Assembly (NCBI RefSeq): GCF_963691685.1
Contig: NZ_OY829290.1
Coordinates: 2,170,001 to 2,234,000 of the forward strand
Origin: Thalassovita sp.
GTDB lineage: Bacteria > Pseudomonadota > Alphaproteobacteria > Rhodobacterales > Rhodobacteraceae
Length of the DNA: 64,000 nucleotides
Direction of reading: 5' to 3'
Position 1 is the stretch's first letter. Each line of letters opens with the position of its first letter. Made by a program: the position numbers and the translations under genes. This document shows, piece after piece, positions 17,005-25,798 of the stretch. Below the pieces are notes generated by a model. The model was not told the origin of the DNA. It was given only the letters and a program-made list of their open reading frames with translations, and did no database searches.

Positions 17005-18603
17005 ATGGATTTTCAGACACTTGCCAGCCACGCCAAGCGCACGCAGGGTCGTCATATTCTGGATCTCTTCAAAGATGCCGGGCGCGCCATGGCGTTTTCG
17101 ACCCATGCCGACGGCCTGTTGTTTGACTATTCCAAAACCAATCTTGATCGTGACGCGCTTGAGTTCCTGCTGGCCGAGGCTGAGCGCGCCGGGTTGGCCG
17201 AAAAGCGCGATGCGATGTTTTCCGGCGCCAAGATCAATGAAACCGAAGGGCGTGCCGTGCTGCACACCGCCCTGCGCGCGGCCTTTGGTACTGTGGTTGA
17301 GGTCGACGGCGAAAATGTCATCCCCGGTGTGCGGGCCACCCGTGACCGAATGGCAGAGTTTGCCAATGCGGTGCGCGACGGCAGCTATATCGGGCAGGGC
17401 GGCAAGATCACCGATGTGGTAAATATCGGGATCGGTGGCTCGGATCTGGGTCCGGTGATGGCGGTGAAGGCGCTGGCGCCGTATTGCAATGGGCCACGGT
17501 GTCACTTCATCTCCAACATCGATGGGGCGCATCTGGCCGATGTGCTGAAAGGGCTGAATCCGGAAACCACGTTGGTGATCGTGGCCTCTAAAACCTTCAC
17601 TACGATTGAGACCATGACCAATGCGGCCTCAGCCAAGGCCTGGATGGAAGCACTGGTCGCGGACCCCGGCGCCCAGTTTGCGGCCCTGTCCACCTCAGCC
17701 GAAAAGACCGCCGATTTTGGCATCGATGCCTCCCGCGTCTTTGGGTTTGAGGATTGGGTCGGTGGCCGCTACTCCATGTGGGGGCCGATTGGGCTGAGCC
17801 TGATGATCGCCATTGGCCCTGAAAATTTTGCAGACTTCCTGGCCGGCGCGCGTGCGATGGACGATCATTTCCGCAAAGCGGATCTGCGTCAGAACCTACC
17901 GGTGCTGCTGGCGCTGGTTGGCATATGGCATCATCAGGGGCTGGGCTATGCCACCCGCGCGGTGCTGCCCTATGAACAGCGGCTGGAACGGCTGCCCGCC
18001 TATCTGCAGCAGCTGGAGATGGAGAGCAACGGCAAGCGTGTTTCCATGGATGGGGCGGATCTGCAATCGGTCAGCGGCCCCGTGGTCTGGGGGGAACCGG
18101 GCACCAACGGACAACATGCGTTTTATCAGCTGATCCATCAGGGCACTGCCATTGTGCCTTGCGAATTTATGGTTGGCAAACAGGGGTTTGAGGCTGATCT
18201 GAGCCATCACCATCACCTGCTGGTCGCCAATTGTCTTGCCCAGTCTGAGGCCTTGATGAAAGGCCGTTCATTGGCCGAGGCGACAGAAATCATGGCCGCC
18301 AAGGGCCTCACCGGGGATGAGCTGGATCGTCAGGCCCGTCACCGCGTGTTCCCGGGCAACCGCCCGTCCATCACGCTGATTTATGACAAGCTGACGCCTT
18401 TTGTTCTGGGCCAGATCGTGGCGCTCTATGAACATCGCGTCTTTGTCGAAGGGGTGATGCTGGGCATTAACTCTTATGACCAATGGGGTGTGGAGCTGGG
18501 CAAAGAGCTGGCGCTGGCCCTGGGGCCGGTGCTGTCGGGTGAAGAGGTGCCGGACGGCAAGGATTCCTCAACCCGTATGCTGGTCCAACACCTGCAAAGC
18601 TGA
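17005..18603 (+). CDS. pgi: Glucose-6-phosphate isomerase
   Basis: 532 residues from the ATG at 17005 (TAGGAC upstream); an earlier in-frame start would overlap pgl with no ribosome-binding site. It interconverts glucose- and fructose-6-phosphate. IGIGGSDLGPVM, the phosphate loop SKTFTTIETM, the active-site GTNGQHAFYQLIHQG and the C-terminal GVMLGINSYDQWGVELGK signature are all present. Its place after pgl closes a cycle that can return fructose-6-phosphate to the Entner-Doudoroff entry. Confidence 0.97.
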   Translation: MDFQTLASHAKRTQGRHILDLFKDAGRAMAFSTHADGLLFDYSKTNLDRDALEFLLAEAERAGLAEKRDAMFSGAKINETEGRAVLHTALRAAFGTVVEVDGENVIPGVRATRDRMAEFANAVRDGSYIGQGGKITDVVNIGIGGSDLGPVMAVKALAPYCNGPRCHFISNIDGAHLADVLKGLNPETTLVIVASKTFTTIETMTNAASAKAWMEALVADPGAQFAALSTSAEKTADFGIDASRVFGFEDWVGGRYSMWGPIGLSLMIAIGPENFADFLAGARAMDDHFRKADLRQNLPVLLALVGIWHHQGLGYATRAVLPYEQRLERLPAYLQQLEMESNGKRVSMDGADLQSVSGPVVWGEPGTNGQHAFYQLIHQGTAIVPCEFMVGKQGFEADLSHHHHLLVANCLAQSEALMKGRSLAEATEIMAAKGLTGDELDRQARHRVFPGNRPSITLIYDKLTPFVLGQIVALYEHRVFVEGVMLGINSYDQWGVELGKELALALGPVLSGEEVPDGKDSSTRMLVQHLQS

Positions 18604-18619
18604 CCCGTTGGATCTGTGG

Positions 18620-18639
18620 CGCAGCCTAGGTGGGCTGCG
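18620..18639 (+). terminator. Weak hairpin after pgi
   Basis: CGCAGCC-TAGGTG-GGCTGCG forms a 7-bp stem 16 bases after pgi, but only TCTT follows, so termination would be weak. It overlaps the end of the convergent cupin gene. Confidence 0.3.
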
Positions 18640-19063
18640 TCTTGAGCTTGGGAATGTCGAAATCCGGCGGGGCAAGGGTGAAATCCTCCCACCGGAAACC
18701 CGGCGCAACGGTCACACCGGCCAGTGTGAACGCCCCCAAACACTCGGTGCGCTGCCAATAATCTGGCCCAACCGGAATTTGCGGCCGTTCGCCAGCGGAA
18801 AAATCCGTTCCCAACACCCGATCCTGCCGCGGCCCATAGTGCGTCGGCGATGAAGACACCAGAAGCGGCGCACCATAGTAGTGATGCCACAGCGTGTCGG
18901 AGCTTTTGCGGTGCCAGGTGGTGATATCGCCCTGTTGAAACAGCACGTAAATCGTGGTCGCTAGCGCGCCGGTCTGTTCGGGGATTGTCCAGGTTCTGGA
19001 ATAGAACCCTCCCTCCGAATGGGGGGAGAGGCCAAGCATGTCGATGAGGTCTTTTGCATCCAT
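18626..19063 (-). CDS. DUF985 cupin-family protein (copy A)
   Basis: 145 residues. The family opening LGLSPHSEGGFYSRTW, the metal-site-like TTWHRKSSDTLWHHYYGAP and the ending GVTVAPGFRWEDF mark a DUF985 (YML079-like) cupin, a small beta-barrel of unknown substrate. It is a paralogue of the gene at 19144-19572, on the same strand and 80 bases downstream of it. Confidence 0.88.
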   Translation of the reverse strand: MDAKDLIDMLGLSPHSEGGFYSRTWTIPEQTGALATTIYVLFQQGDITTWHRKSSDTLWHHYYGAPLLVSSSPTHYGPRQDRVLGTDFSAGERPQIPVGPDYWQRTECLGAFTLAGVTVAPGFRWEDFTLAPPDFDIPKLKTQPT

Positions 19064-19143
19064 ACCCTATTATTCTAGGGCGTTTGATGGATTGCGGTAA
19101 ATACGGTATCAGGGTGACGTTGGGGCAGGTTCACCCAATCGCC

Positions 19144-19572
19144 TCAACCGGGAATGCTAAACCCCGGCTCCGCCAGCACAAATTTCTCAAACAAAAATCC
19201 GGGCGACACGGTGCAGCCAACCAATGTGTAGGCGCCGGTACTGCGCGCCGCCTGCCAATGGTTCACCGGCACAATCAGTTGTGGTTCCTGACCCGCGGCC
19301 AGATCGGTGCCCAGCAGGTGATCCACCGCCGGGCCTTCTTCGCTGGCCGCCATCGAAAGGATCAGCGGCGCCCCGGCGTAGTAATGCCAGATTTCAGCTG
19401 CGTCGATCACCCGGTGCCACAGGCTCTGTTCACCTTCCTTCAACAGAAAATAGATGCTGGTGCCGGCGGCGCGTTCATCTTCGCCCGCCTCAGCCACCCA
19501 GGTTTGCCGGTAATGGCCGCCCTCGGGATGGGGATCCAGTTGCAAATGATCGATAATGGCTTGCGCGTCCAT
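19144..19572 (-). CDS. DUF985 cupin-family protein (copy B)
   Basis: 142 residues from the ATG at 19572. The same domain and order of motifs as copy A: LDPHPEGGHYRQTW, SLWHRVIDAAEIWHYYAGAP, GCTVSPGFLFEKF. A longer frame towards 19917 runs against the divergent oxidoreductase and is not credible. The two copies differ at many residues, so the duplication is old. Biochemical role unknown. Confidence 0.88.
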   Translation of the reverse strand: MDAQAIIDHLQLDPHPEGGHYRQTWVAEAGEDERAAGTSIYFLLKEGEQSLWHRVIDAAEIWHYYAGAPLILSMAASEEGPAVDHLLGTDLAAGQEPQLIVPVNHWQAARSTGAYTLVGCTVSPGFLFEKFVLAEPGFSIPG

Positions 19573-19617
19573 GTCTAACCTGTAGCGTTCGGAAGTAACT
19601 GAGATCAGGAGTAGTAG

Positions 19618-20691
19618 ATGGCGCAGAAGATCGCAATTGTCGGGGCAGGATTGATTGGGGCTGCACTGGCGTTTCAGCTGACCCGGCGCGGCGCTGAGGT
19701 GACGGTTCTGGATGCCGGCCTGCCGGGCCAGGCAGCATCTGGGCGCAGCTTTGGCTGGCTCAATGCGTCCTTCTTTGCTGATGAAGATCATTTCCGTCTG
19801 CGTCTTGCAGGCATGGAGGCCTGGCGCCGATTGAAGGCCGATGTGCCGGAACTGTCGCTGCGCTGGCCCGGGGCGCTCTGGTGGGAAGAACAGGGTGAGG
19901 GGCTGCACAGGCTGCACCGCGATCTTGGCGCTCTGGGCTATCCGGTGGAGTTGATGGCGGCCGCTGAGGTCAAGAAACGCCTGCCGGATCTGGCGACCGT
20001 ACCGGAGGAGGCATTGTTGTTCCCGGCCGAAGGTGCCGCTGAAACGGGGGAGGTTGTGGCGCAGCTCTTGAAGGCCGCGCAGGCCAAAGGCGCCCGGGTC
20101 ATTGCCGGGCTGCGCGCCACAGGTTTGATCGAACGGTCTGGCCGGATTGCCGGGGTCGAGACCACCTGCGGCCCCGTAGCCGCCGATCAGGTGTTGATCT
20201 GTGCAGGCACTGGCGCGGCGGCGCTGCTGGACCCGCTTGGTATCAAACTACCGATGCTGACCCGTCCCGGTGTGTTGATGCGCAGCCGACCGCTGCCCCG
20301 CATCATGGATCAAATCCTCGTCACGCCGCAGCTGGAATTGCGGCAGGATCCCAGCGGCCGGTTGCTGTTCCCAACCTCGCCCGGCCATCAAGGCGACACG
20401 GCGGAGGCGATCCCGGACCTGATGCCCCTGCTTGCAGATGCCGAAGCGCGGTTGCAGACGCTGTTCCCCGCGCTGCAACCAGAATGGGAACAAGCCATGG
20501 TCGCGCCACGACCGGTGCCCGGTGACGGCTTGCCAGCGATTGGTGCCATCGGCCCGCGGGGCCTCTACCTGTCGGTGATGCACTCCGGCGCAACGCTGGC
20601 GGCGATTGTGGCGGAGATTGTCGCGGAGGAGCTGAACGATGATCCCCGCGCGCCATTGCTGAAACCCTATCGCCCGGATCGGTTTCAATAA
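19618..20691 (+). CDS. FAD-dependent oxidoreductase (DAO family)
   Basis: 357 residues. The N-terminal IAIVGAGLIGAALAFQLTRRG is a dinucleotide-binding Rossmann motif for FAD, followed by VTVLDAGLPGQAASGRSFGW. The C-terminal GDGLPAIGAIGPRGLYLSVMHSG closes the flavin site as in D-amino-acid dehydrogenase and glycine oxidase-like enzymes. The substrate is probably an amino acid or amine but is not determinable. Monocistronic. Confidence 0.9.
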   Translation: MAQKIAIVGAGLIGAALAFQLTRRGAEVTVLDAGLPGQAASGRSFGWLNASFFADEDHFRLRLAGMEAWRRLKADVPELSLRWPGALWWEEQGEGLHRLHRDLGALGYPVELMAAAEVKKRLPDLATVPEEALLFPAEGAAETGEVVAQLLKAAQAKGARVIAGLRATGLIERSGRIAGVETTCGPVAADQVLICAGTGAAALLDPLGIKLPMLTRPGVLMRSRPLPRIMDQILVTPQLELRQDPSGRLLFPTSPGHQGDTAEAIPDLMPLLADAEARLQTLFPALQPEWEQAMVAPRPVPGDGLPAIGAIGPRGLYLSVMHSGATLAAIVAEIVAEELNDDPRAPLLKPYRPDRFQ

Positions 20692-20708
20692 CCGCCGGAC
20701 GCGTTGGG

Positions 20709-21155
20709 TTACAGCACTTGCCATTCGGTGAAGCTGGCGGCCTCACCGCGTTTGACACCAGCGGCATCCAGCAGCGGCCAGATCACCGCATTGCGGATCT
20801 CAAACCGGGTGCCCGAGGCGCTGATGCGTATGCCGTGGTAATTCTCGATAAACCCTTTGGCGCGCATTTCAGCAAACATCGCGTCCCGCTGCGCGCGATG
20901 CGCGGGCTCCGCCGTCAGACGTGAGGGTAGGGTGGTCAGCTGATCCCAGCCCATCTCCCACAGGGTTTGCGCGGTCACATTGCCATAGGTCAGCACCGGA
21001 TCTGCCGCCCCGTCATGGCTCAGCACTACTGCGTCACTGTGATACAGCGCTTCTGCGCTTTCCGCCAAGGGACGCCCAAGCAGGCGCTCATAGCTCGCCA
21101 TCATCAAAGCGGCATGGTCTGCCTGGAATTGGTTTTCGGGGGATGGGATCTGCAT
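20709..21155 (-). CDS. MEKHLA-domain protein
   Basis: 148 residues. Segments such as LGRPL, YHSDAVVLSHDGAADPVLTYGN, ALWEMGWDQLTTLPSRLTAEP-like text and GFIENYHGIRISASGTRFEI match the MEKHLA domain, a PAS-like fold found alone in bacteria and at the end of plant HD-ZIP III proteins. A ligand-sensing role is possible, but no output domain is present. It lies 18 bases from the convergent oxidoreductase. Confidence 0.82.
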   Translation of the reverse strand: MQIPSPENQFQADHAALMMASYERLLGRPLAESAEALYHSDAVVLSHDGAADPVLTYGNVTAQTLWEMGWDQLTTLPSRLTAEPAHRAQRDAMFAEMRAKGFIENYHGIRISASGTRFEIRNAVIWPLLDAAGVKRGEAASFTEWQVL

Positions 21156-21181
21156 GGGGCCTCAGGTGTTTTCCCTGTGGT

Positions 21182-21820
21182 TTAGGCGCGGGATCGCCGC
21201 AGGTCCAGCCAAAGCCGCAGGGCCCTGTGCCGTTCGAGCCAGATCAACACCGCAAGGTTGGTCATCAGACCTAAAGCGGAGGCAACAGTGAAGCTGTCAA
21301 CGAAAGGCACATCAAACAACTGCCGCCCGGCGGATATGTAGTGCCGTGCCGTTGCAACGGTCAGTCCCAGCGCAAAGGAAAGCCGCATCAAACTTTGATG
21401 CCACATGAAATGTCGTACCCGCGCCGCTTGGATCGCTGCGAGGATGGCCACACACATGGCAAGGCAGATGGCCCAAGTCACAGCGATGGTCAGGGTGCCG
21501 CCCAAGGCCGGGAAGGCAAAGACCATATACATCACTCCCAGCGATGAGGTTATCGCCGTCCAGCAATAGGTGTATCCGACCCAACGGTGCAGATGCCGGT
21601 TCCGTCGCCAGGTGCTGTTGAATTGCAATGGCCCGATCACGAAGAACACGACCCCAGGCACCAGATGCACTAAGACCGCAACGGGATGGTCGGCATAGCG
21701 CTGATCCACCAAAGGCAGCGCGCTGTGGCTCTGCAATACAAAATGCATCCGGTCAACGCTGTCGCGCAGAACCGGCCAACTGAACAGCCACAGAGTAAGT
21801 GTTAAAATCCAGGGGTGCAT
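21182..21820 (-). CDS. DUF2306-type integral membrane protein
   Basis: 212 residues from the ATG at 21820. Six or so hydrophobic segments; the HRWVGYTYCW motif and spaced histidines (HLVPGVVFFVIGPLQF, FMWHQSLMRLSFAL) fit DUF2306 membrane proteins, whose function is unknown although the histidines recall haem or metal ligands. A GTG at 21889 would add 23 poorly hydrophobic residues and was not chosen. Confidence 0.8.
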   Translation of the reverse strand: MHPWILTLTLWLFSWPVLRDSVDRMHFVLQSHSALPLVDQRYADHPVAVLVHLVPGVVFFVIGPLQFNSTWRRNRHLHRWVGYTYCWTAITSSLGVMYMVFAFPALGGTLTIAVTWAICLAMCVAILAAIQAARVRHFMWHQSLMRLSFALGLTVATARHYISAGRQLFDVPFVDSFTVASALGLMTNLAVLIWLERHRALRLWLDLRRSRA

Positions 21821-21911
21821 TTTATGTGCCGCCTTCGCTCGGTGCCAGATCAGCACAGCCCGGGGGCAATTTCCAGCACAGATCGCCAATGCACCCTGCG
21901 ACCAAACCGCC

Positions 21912-21944
21912 TTTCAATGTTCCCCAAATACTCCCGCCGGAGGC
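21912..21944 (-). repeat. 33-bp dispersed intergenic repeat, copy 1
   Basis: Read on the minus strand it is identical over 33 bases to 53995-54027. It begins GCCTCCGGCGGGAGTATTTG and ends GGGAACATTGAAA. It lies between the DUF2306 gene and enolase, about 90 bases beyond the enolase stop. Confidence 0.85.
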
Positions 21945-21980
21945 GTCCCGGCCTCATTCGCGCACTCACCCCCGCATAAC

Positions 21981-22010
21981 AAAAAGGGCGGGCACGTGGC
22001 CCACCCTTTT
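21981..22010 (-). terminator. Bidirectional terminator after enolase
   Basis: AAAAAGGGCGGGC-ACGTG-GCCCACCCTTTT: a long stem with one mismatch and A/T runs on both sides, 24 bases beyond the eno stop. Confidence 0.85.
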
Positions 22011-22034
22011 CAATCGCTTCTTGGTGTCCTGAAT

Positions 22035-23309
22035 TTACTTCAGGACCGAACGACCCGCGTATTCGGCGGTTTCGCCCAGCACTTCTTCGATGCGGATCAG
22101 CTGGTTGTATTTTGCCAGACGATCCGAGCGTGACAGCGAGCCGGTTTTGATCTGGCCGCAGTTGGTGGCAACCGCCAGGTCCGCGATGGTGGCGTCCTCG
22201 GTTTCGCCCGAGCGGTGCGACATCACATTGGTGTAGCGCGCGCGGTGGGCCATATCGACGGCCTTCAGCGTCTCGGTGAGCGAGCCGATCTGGTTCACTT
22301 TCACCAGCATCGAGTTGGCCACGCCCTGCGCAATGCCATCGGCCAGACGCACCGGGTTGGTCACAAACAGGTCGTCGCCGACTAGCTGCACCTTGTCACC
22401 GATCTTGTCAGTCAGCAGTTTCCAGCCTTCCCAGTCGTCTTCGTCCATGCCGTCTTCGATCGAGATGATCGGGTAATCGGCGCAGAGGTCGGCCAGGTAC
22501 TGGGCGTTTTCTTCAGACGACAGCGATTTGCCTTCGCCAGCCAGTTCGTATTTGCCGTCTTTGTAGTATTCAGACGAGGCGCAATCCAGCGCCAGGTAGA
22601 TGTCTTCACCGGGTTTGTAGCCGGCTTTTTCGATCGACTTCATCACGAAGTCCAGTGCCACGCGGGTGCTTTCCAGCGCCGGGGCAAAGCCGCCTTCGTC
22701 ACCGATGCCGGTGTTGTAGCCTGCCGAGGACAATTCCTTTTTCAGAGTGTGGAACACTTCGGCGCCCATGCGGATCGCTTCGCGGATGTTGGCCGCAGAA
22801 ACAGGCATGATCATGAATTCCTGAATGTCGATCGGGTTATCGGCATGCTCCCCACCGTTGATGATGTTCATCATCGGCACCGGCAGGACACGGGCCGAGG
22901 TGCCACCAACATAGCGGAACAGCGGCTGCGAGGTGAAATCGGCGGCGGCTTTGGCACAGGCCAGCGAGACGCCGAGGATGGCGTTGGCACCCAGGCGACC
23001 CTTGTTCGGGGTGCCGTCCAGATCGATCATCGCCTGGTCGATGGCCACCTGTTCTGTGACATCCATGCCCACCAGTTCTTCGGCAATTTCACCGTTCACC
23101 GCGGCGACGGCTTCCAGCACGCCTTTGCCCAGGTAGCGGTCTTTGTCACCGTCGCGTTTTTCCACCGCTTCATGCGCACCGGTCGAGGCGCCCGAGGGCA
23201 CGGCCGCACGGCCCATGGTGCCGTCTTCCAGGATCACGTCCACTTCAACAGTGGGGTTGCCGCGGCTGTCGAGGATCTCGCGGGCGTGAATGTCGATGAT
23301 AATGCTCAT
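22035..23309 (-). CDS. eno: Enolase
   Basis: 424 residues from the ATG at 23309, preceded by AAAGGAAAC; an in-frame start at 23366 would add 19 residues. It converts 2-phosphoglycerate to phosphoenolpyruvate. The N-terminal AREILDSRGNPTVEVDV, the magnesium-binding ALDCASSEYY and SIEDGMDEDDWEGW, and the signature LVKVNQIGSLTET with SHRSGETED are intact. Transcribed alone, with a strong terminator downstream. Confidence 0.98.
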   Translation of the reverse strand: MSIIIDIHAREILDSRGNPTVEVDVILEDGTMGRAAVPSGASTGAHEAVEKRDGDKDRYLGKGVLEAVAAVNGEIAEELVGMDVTEQVAIDQAMIDLDGTPNKGRLGANAILGVSLACAKAAADFTSQPLFRYVGGTSARVLPVPMMNIINGGEHADNPIDIQEFMIMPVSAANIREAIRMGAEVFHTLKKELSSAGYNTGIGDEGGFAPALESTRVALDFVMKSIEKAGYKPGEDIYLALDCASSEYYKDGKYELAGEGKSLSSEENAQYLADLCADYPIISIEDGMDEDDWEGWKLLTDKIGDKVQLVGDDLFVTNPVRLADGIAQGVANSMLVKVNQIGSLTETLKAVDMAHRARYTNVMSHRSGETEDATIADLAVATNCGQIKTGSLSRSDRLAKYNQLIRIEEVLGETAEYAGRSVLK

Positions 23310-23510
23310 GGGCCAGTTTCCTTTGTAAAAAAGACCGTTCACGCGGCTTTTAGAACGCTGCGGCACAGGGGAAAAGGGGGCAGATGCATGTTTGCGCTCA
23401 CCCGTGGTGAAAAACCCGCAATTGGCGGAAAATCAGGGGAAATACCGCAATGGTTTGATCAAAATCAGACCAATATTTGAGACATTTTCGCCCGGATTTT
23501 TGCAAAAATG

Positions 23511-24398
23511 TCATGCGCTAACATTTTTCCGAATCTGTCGCGCCAGATGGCGTTCGCGCAGGTAGGTGTAAAACCCGGATCCGATGATCAAAGCGGCGCC
23601 AAGATAGGTCATCAGATCGGGGCGTTCGCCCAGGATCAGCATGCCCAACCCCATGGAGAAAACCATGCGGGTGTAGCGGAACGGCGCCAGCGCGGAGGCA
23701 TCACCGATCCGGGTTGCCATCACGATGGCGTAATAGCCAACCATGCCGAAGAAAATCGTTACCGCTGTGATGCCCCAGTCATTGCCACTGAGGCCGACCG
23801 GCGCATTGCCCATGAACAGCATCAGCAGGGGCCCGGTGATCAGTAGGGAGCCGAAGCCCTGAAACGCCACGACGGAGGATCGGGTGGCGGCGGGCAGGCG
23901 GCGCGAGATTACATCGCGGGCCGAAATGGTCACCACGGCCCCCAGAACCAGCAGGGTGGCAGGATCAAAGCTGGTGGTGCCGGGACGGATGATCAGCAAA
24001 ATGCCAAGGAAGCCGACACAGATCGCGGCCCAACGGCGCCAGCCCACCGTTTCGCCCAGAAACAGCGCCGCCCCTAGGGTGATCGCCAGTGGGCTTGCCT
24101 GAAACACCGTAGCAAAGGTCGACAGCGGCACCAAAGCCAGTGCAGACACGATAAAGACCGCCGCGACCCCTTCGCAGCTGGTGCGCAGATAAAGCACGCC
24201 ATTGCCCTTCAACGGCGGCAGCAGGCTGACGCCTTCACGGCGCGCCATCAGGGCAAAGAAAAACGCACCACCGCCGCCCAGCAGGGTCAGAACCTGACCT
24301 GCGGGCATGACGCCGGTCAGCTGTTTGATGAACAGGTCCTCAATGGCGAAACACACCATGGAAAAGACCATCAGCGCGATGCTCTGCAGATTGTTCAT
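23511..24398 (-). CDS. EamA-family (DMT) transporter
   Basis: 295 residues with about ten hydrophobic segments arranged as two EamA repeats (roughly 5-140 and 150-285). The family exports metabolites or amino acids at the inner membrane; the substrate cannot be predicted. It is downstream of the Fur-type regulator on the same strand, 76 bases apart, with a small hairpin between them (24423-24437), so the transcriptional link is uncertain. Confidence 0.9.
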   Translation of the reverse strand: MNNLQSIALMVFSMVCFAIEDLFIKQLTGVMPAGQVLTLLGGGGAFFFALMARREGVSLLPPLKGNGVLYLRTSCEGVAAVFIVSALALVPLSTFATVFQASPLAITLGAALFLGETVGWRRWAAICVGFLGILLIIRPGTTSFDPATLLVLGAVVTISARDVISRRLPAATRSSVVAFQGFGSLLITGPLLMLFMGNAPVGLSGNDWGITAVTIFFGMVGYYAIVMATRIGDASALAPFRYTRMVFSMGLGMLILGERPDLMTYLGAALIIGSGFYTYLRERHLARQIRKNVSA

Positions 24399-24474
24399 TA
24401 TGTGCGCTCCTCCTGCTCCCTCAGCCCTGTTAGGGCTTTGCAGTCACAGGGACAAGAGGCGACAGGACGTTGGG

Positions 24475-24894
24475 TCAGCTTTGCGGTTTGCTGATCGGCA
24501 CGCCGTAGAGTTCCAGCTTGTGCCCCTTCAGTCGGTAGCCAAGCTTTTCGGCGATTTTTTCCTGCAATTGCTCAATCTCGGGATCGCAGAACTCAATCAC
24601 CTCGCCCGAGTTCATGTCGATTAGATGATCGTGATGTTCCCGCTCGGCGTCCTCATAACGGGCGCGGCCATCGCCAAATTCGTGTTTGTCCAGAATGCCC
24701 GCTTCTTCGAACAGCTTCACCGTCCGGTAGACGGTTGCGATGGAAATGCGGGGATCGCGGGAAGAGGCGCGGGCATAAAGCTCCTCCACATCGGGGTGAT
24801 CCGCCGATTCTTCCAGAACCGCCGCGATGGTGCGGCGTTGCTCGGTCATCCGCAGGCCCATGGCTTCGCAGCGTGAGATGATCGTTTCGCTCAT
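24475..24894 (-). CDS. Fur-family metalloregulator (Fur/Mur type)
   Basis: 139 residues from the ATG at 24894. The N-terminal winged helix (MGLRMTEQRRTIAAVL; SRDPRISIATVYRTVKLFEE) is followed by the metal-binding REHHDHLIDMNSGEVIEFCD of Fur, not the HHH type of Irr. In Rhodobacteraceae such Fur orthologues often respond to manganese (Mur), so iron or manganese cannot be decided here. A start four codons earlier is possible. Confidence 0.88.
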   Translation of the reverse strand: MSETIISRCEAMGLRMTEQRRTIAAVLEESADHPDVEELYARASSRDPRISIATVYRTVKLFEEAGILDKHEFGDGRARYEDAEREHHDHLIDMNSGEVIEFCDPEIEQLQEKIAEKLGYRLKGHKLELYGVPISKPQS

Positions 24895-25063
24895 TCCTGT
24901 CCCCAAATCTGATCACACCCAGCAGGTCTGATGTCGTGCCGTTCTTGTTTAGCCCGCTGCGTGGCTGTTGGCCACAGGTAGCTTCAACAGGGGGCAGCGG
25001 GCGGCGCTGATACCTGCGTCACCTCTTGGGGGCAAGCGGATTTGCCGGCCATGGCGCCAAATG

Positions 25064-25759
25064 TCACGCCGCAAGCAGATCGACCCAGACGGGCAGGTGA
25101 TCTGAGGCCACGCGCGCCGGTCTGGCCTGATGCACCTTGGGTTTTTCAAAACGCAGATCTTTGCTGAGGGCAAAGCGGTCCAGTCCGGCAACCGGACGCG
25201 GCGCCGGATAGCTGGGGGCGGATTTCAGGATGGTCATGCCGTGGGTGATGGCCTGCAGCGGCCGCATTGATCCCCATTCGTTGAAATCGCCGGCAATCAC
25301 CGTGGGCAGGTCACTCAGCCGATCCAGATGGCGCATGATCGAGGCCAGTTGGCGATGCCGGTTGCGCCGCAGCAATCCCAGATGGGTGCCGACAACCCGC
25401 AGCGGGCCAAGGGGCGTTTGCAGATCTGCGCGAATGGCGCCGCGTGGCTCCAGCCCCGGCAGTTCGATATGGGCGGTGCTCAGCAATTCGATACCCGGGC
25501 GGGCCAGCATTGCGTTGCCATGCCAGCCAAGGGAGCCATCGACCTGACCAAAGGGCAGGATGTGCCAGCCGTGATCTTCGACCAGATCATGCGGCAGGGC
25601 GGCTGGTCGCGGCGGCAAGCGTTTGTCCGCCTCCTGCAGCACAACCAGATCGGCGCTGATGGCGTCAATCACCTGCAGGCTGCGCCCCGGGCGTCGGCGC
25701 AGGTCCAGCCCGACGCATTTTTGTAAGTTGTAGCTTGCAAGACGAAAACGCTGTACCAT
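25064..25759 (-). CDS. Endonuclease/exonuclease/phosphatase-fold protein
   Basis: 231 residues from the second of two adjacent ATGs (25759), as AAAGGT sits directly before the first. Active-site residues of the EEP fold are readable: ASYNLQKC, VVLQEADKR, GTHLGLL, VIAGDFNEWG and the C-terminal ASDHLPVWVDL. It hydrolyses phosphodiesters, perhaps of nucleic acid or lipid; the substrate is unknown. It is divergent from the membrane protein at 25799, whose predicted upstream region it shares. Confidence 0.87.
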   Translation of the reverse strand: MVQRFRLASYNLQKCVGLDLRRRPGRSLQVIDAISADLVVLQEADKRLPPRPAALPHDLVEDHGWHILPFGQVDGSLGWHGNAMLARPGIELLSTAHIELPGLEPRGAIRADLQTPLGPLRVVGTHLGLLRRNRHRQLASIMRHLDRLSDLPTVIAGDFNEWGSMRPLQAITHGMTILKSAPSYPAPRPVAGLDRFALSKDLRFEKPKVHQARPARVASDHLPVWVDLLAA

Positions 25760-25798
25760 CATACCTTTAAGATATGATTGATTTGAGGAGTGTGAACC

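Noticed and set aside
24423..24437. AGCCCT-GTT-AGGGCT hairpin between the Fur-family gene and the transporter
   Set aside because: Has no T run on the minus strand, so it is not counted as a terminator of the Fur gene; it might be an attenuator but nothing else supports it.
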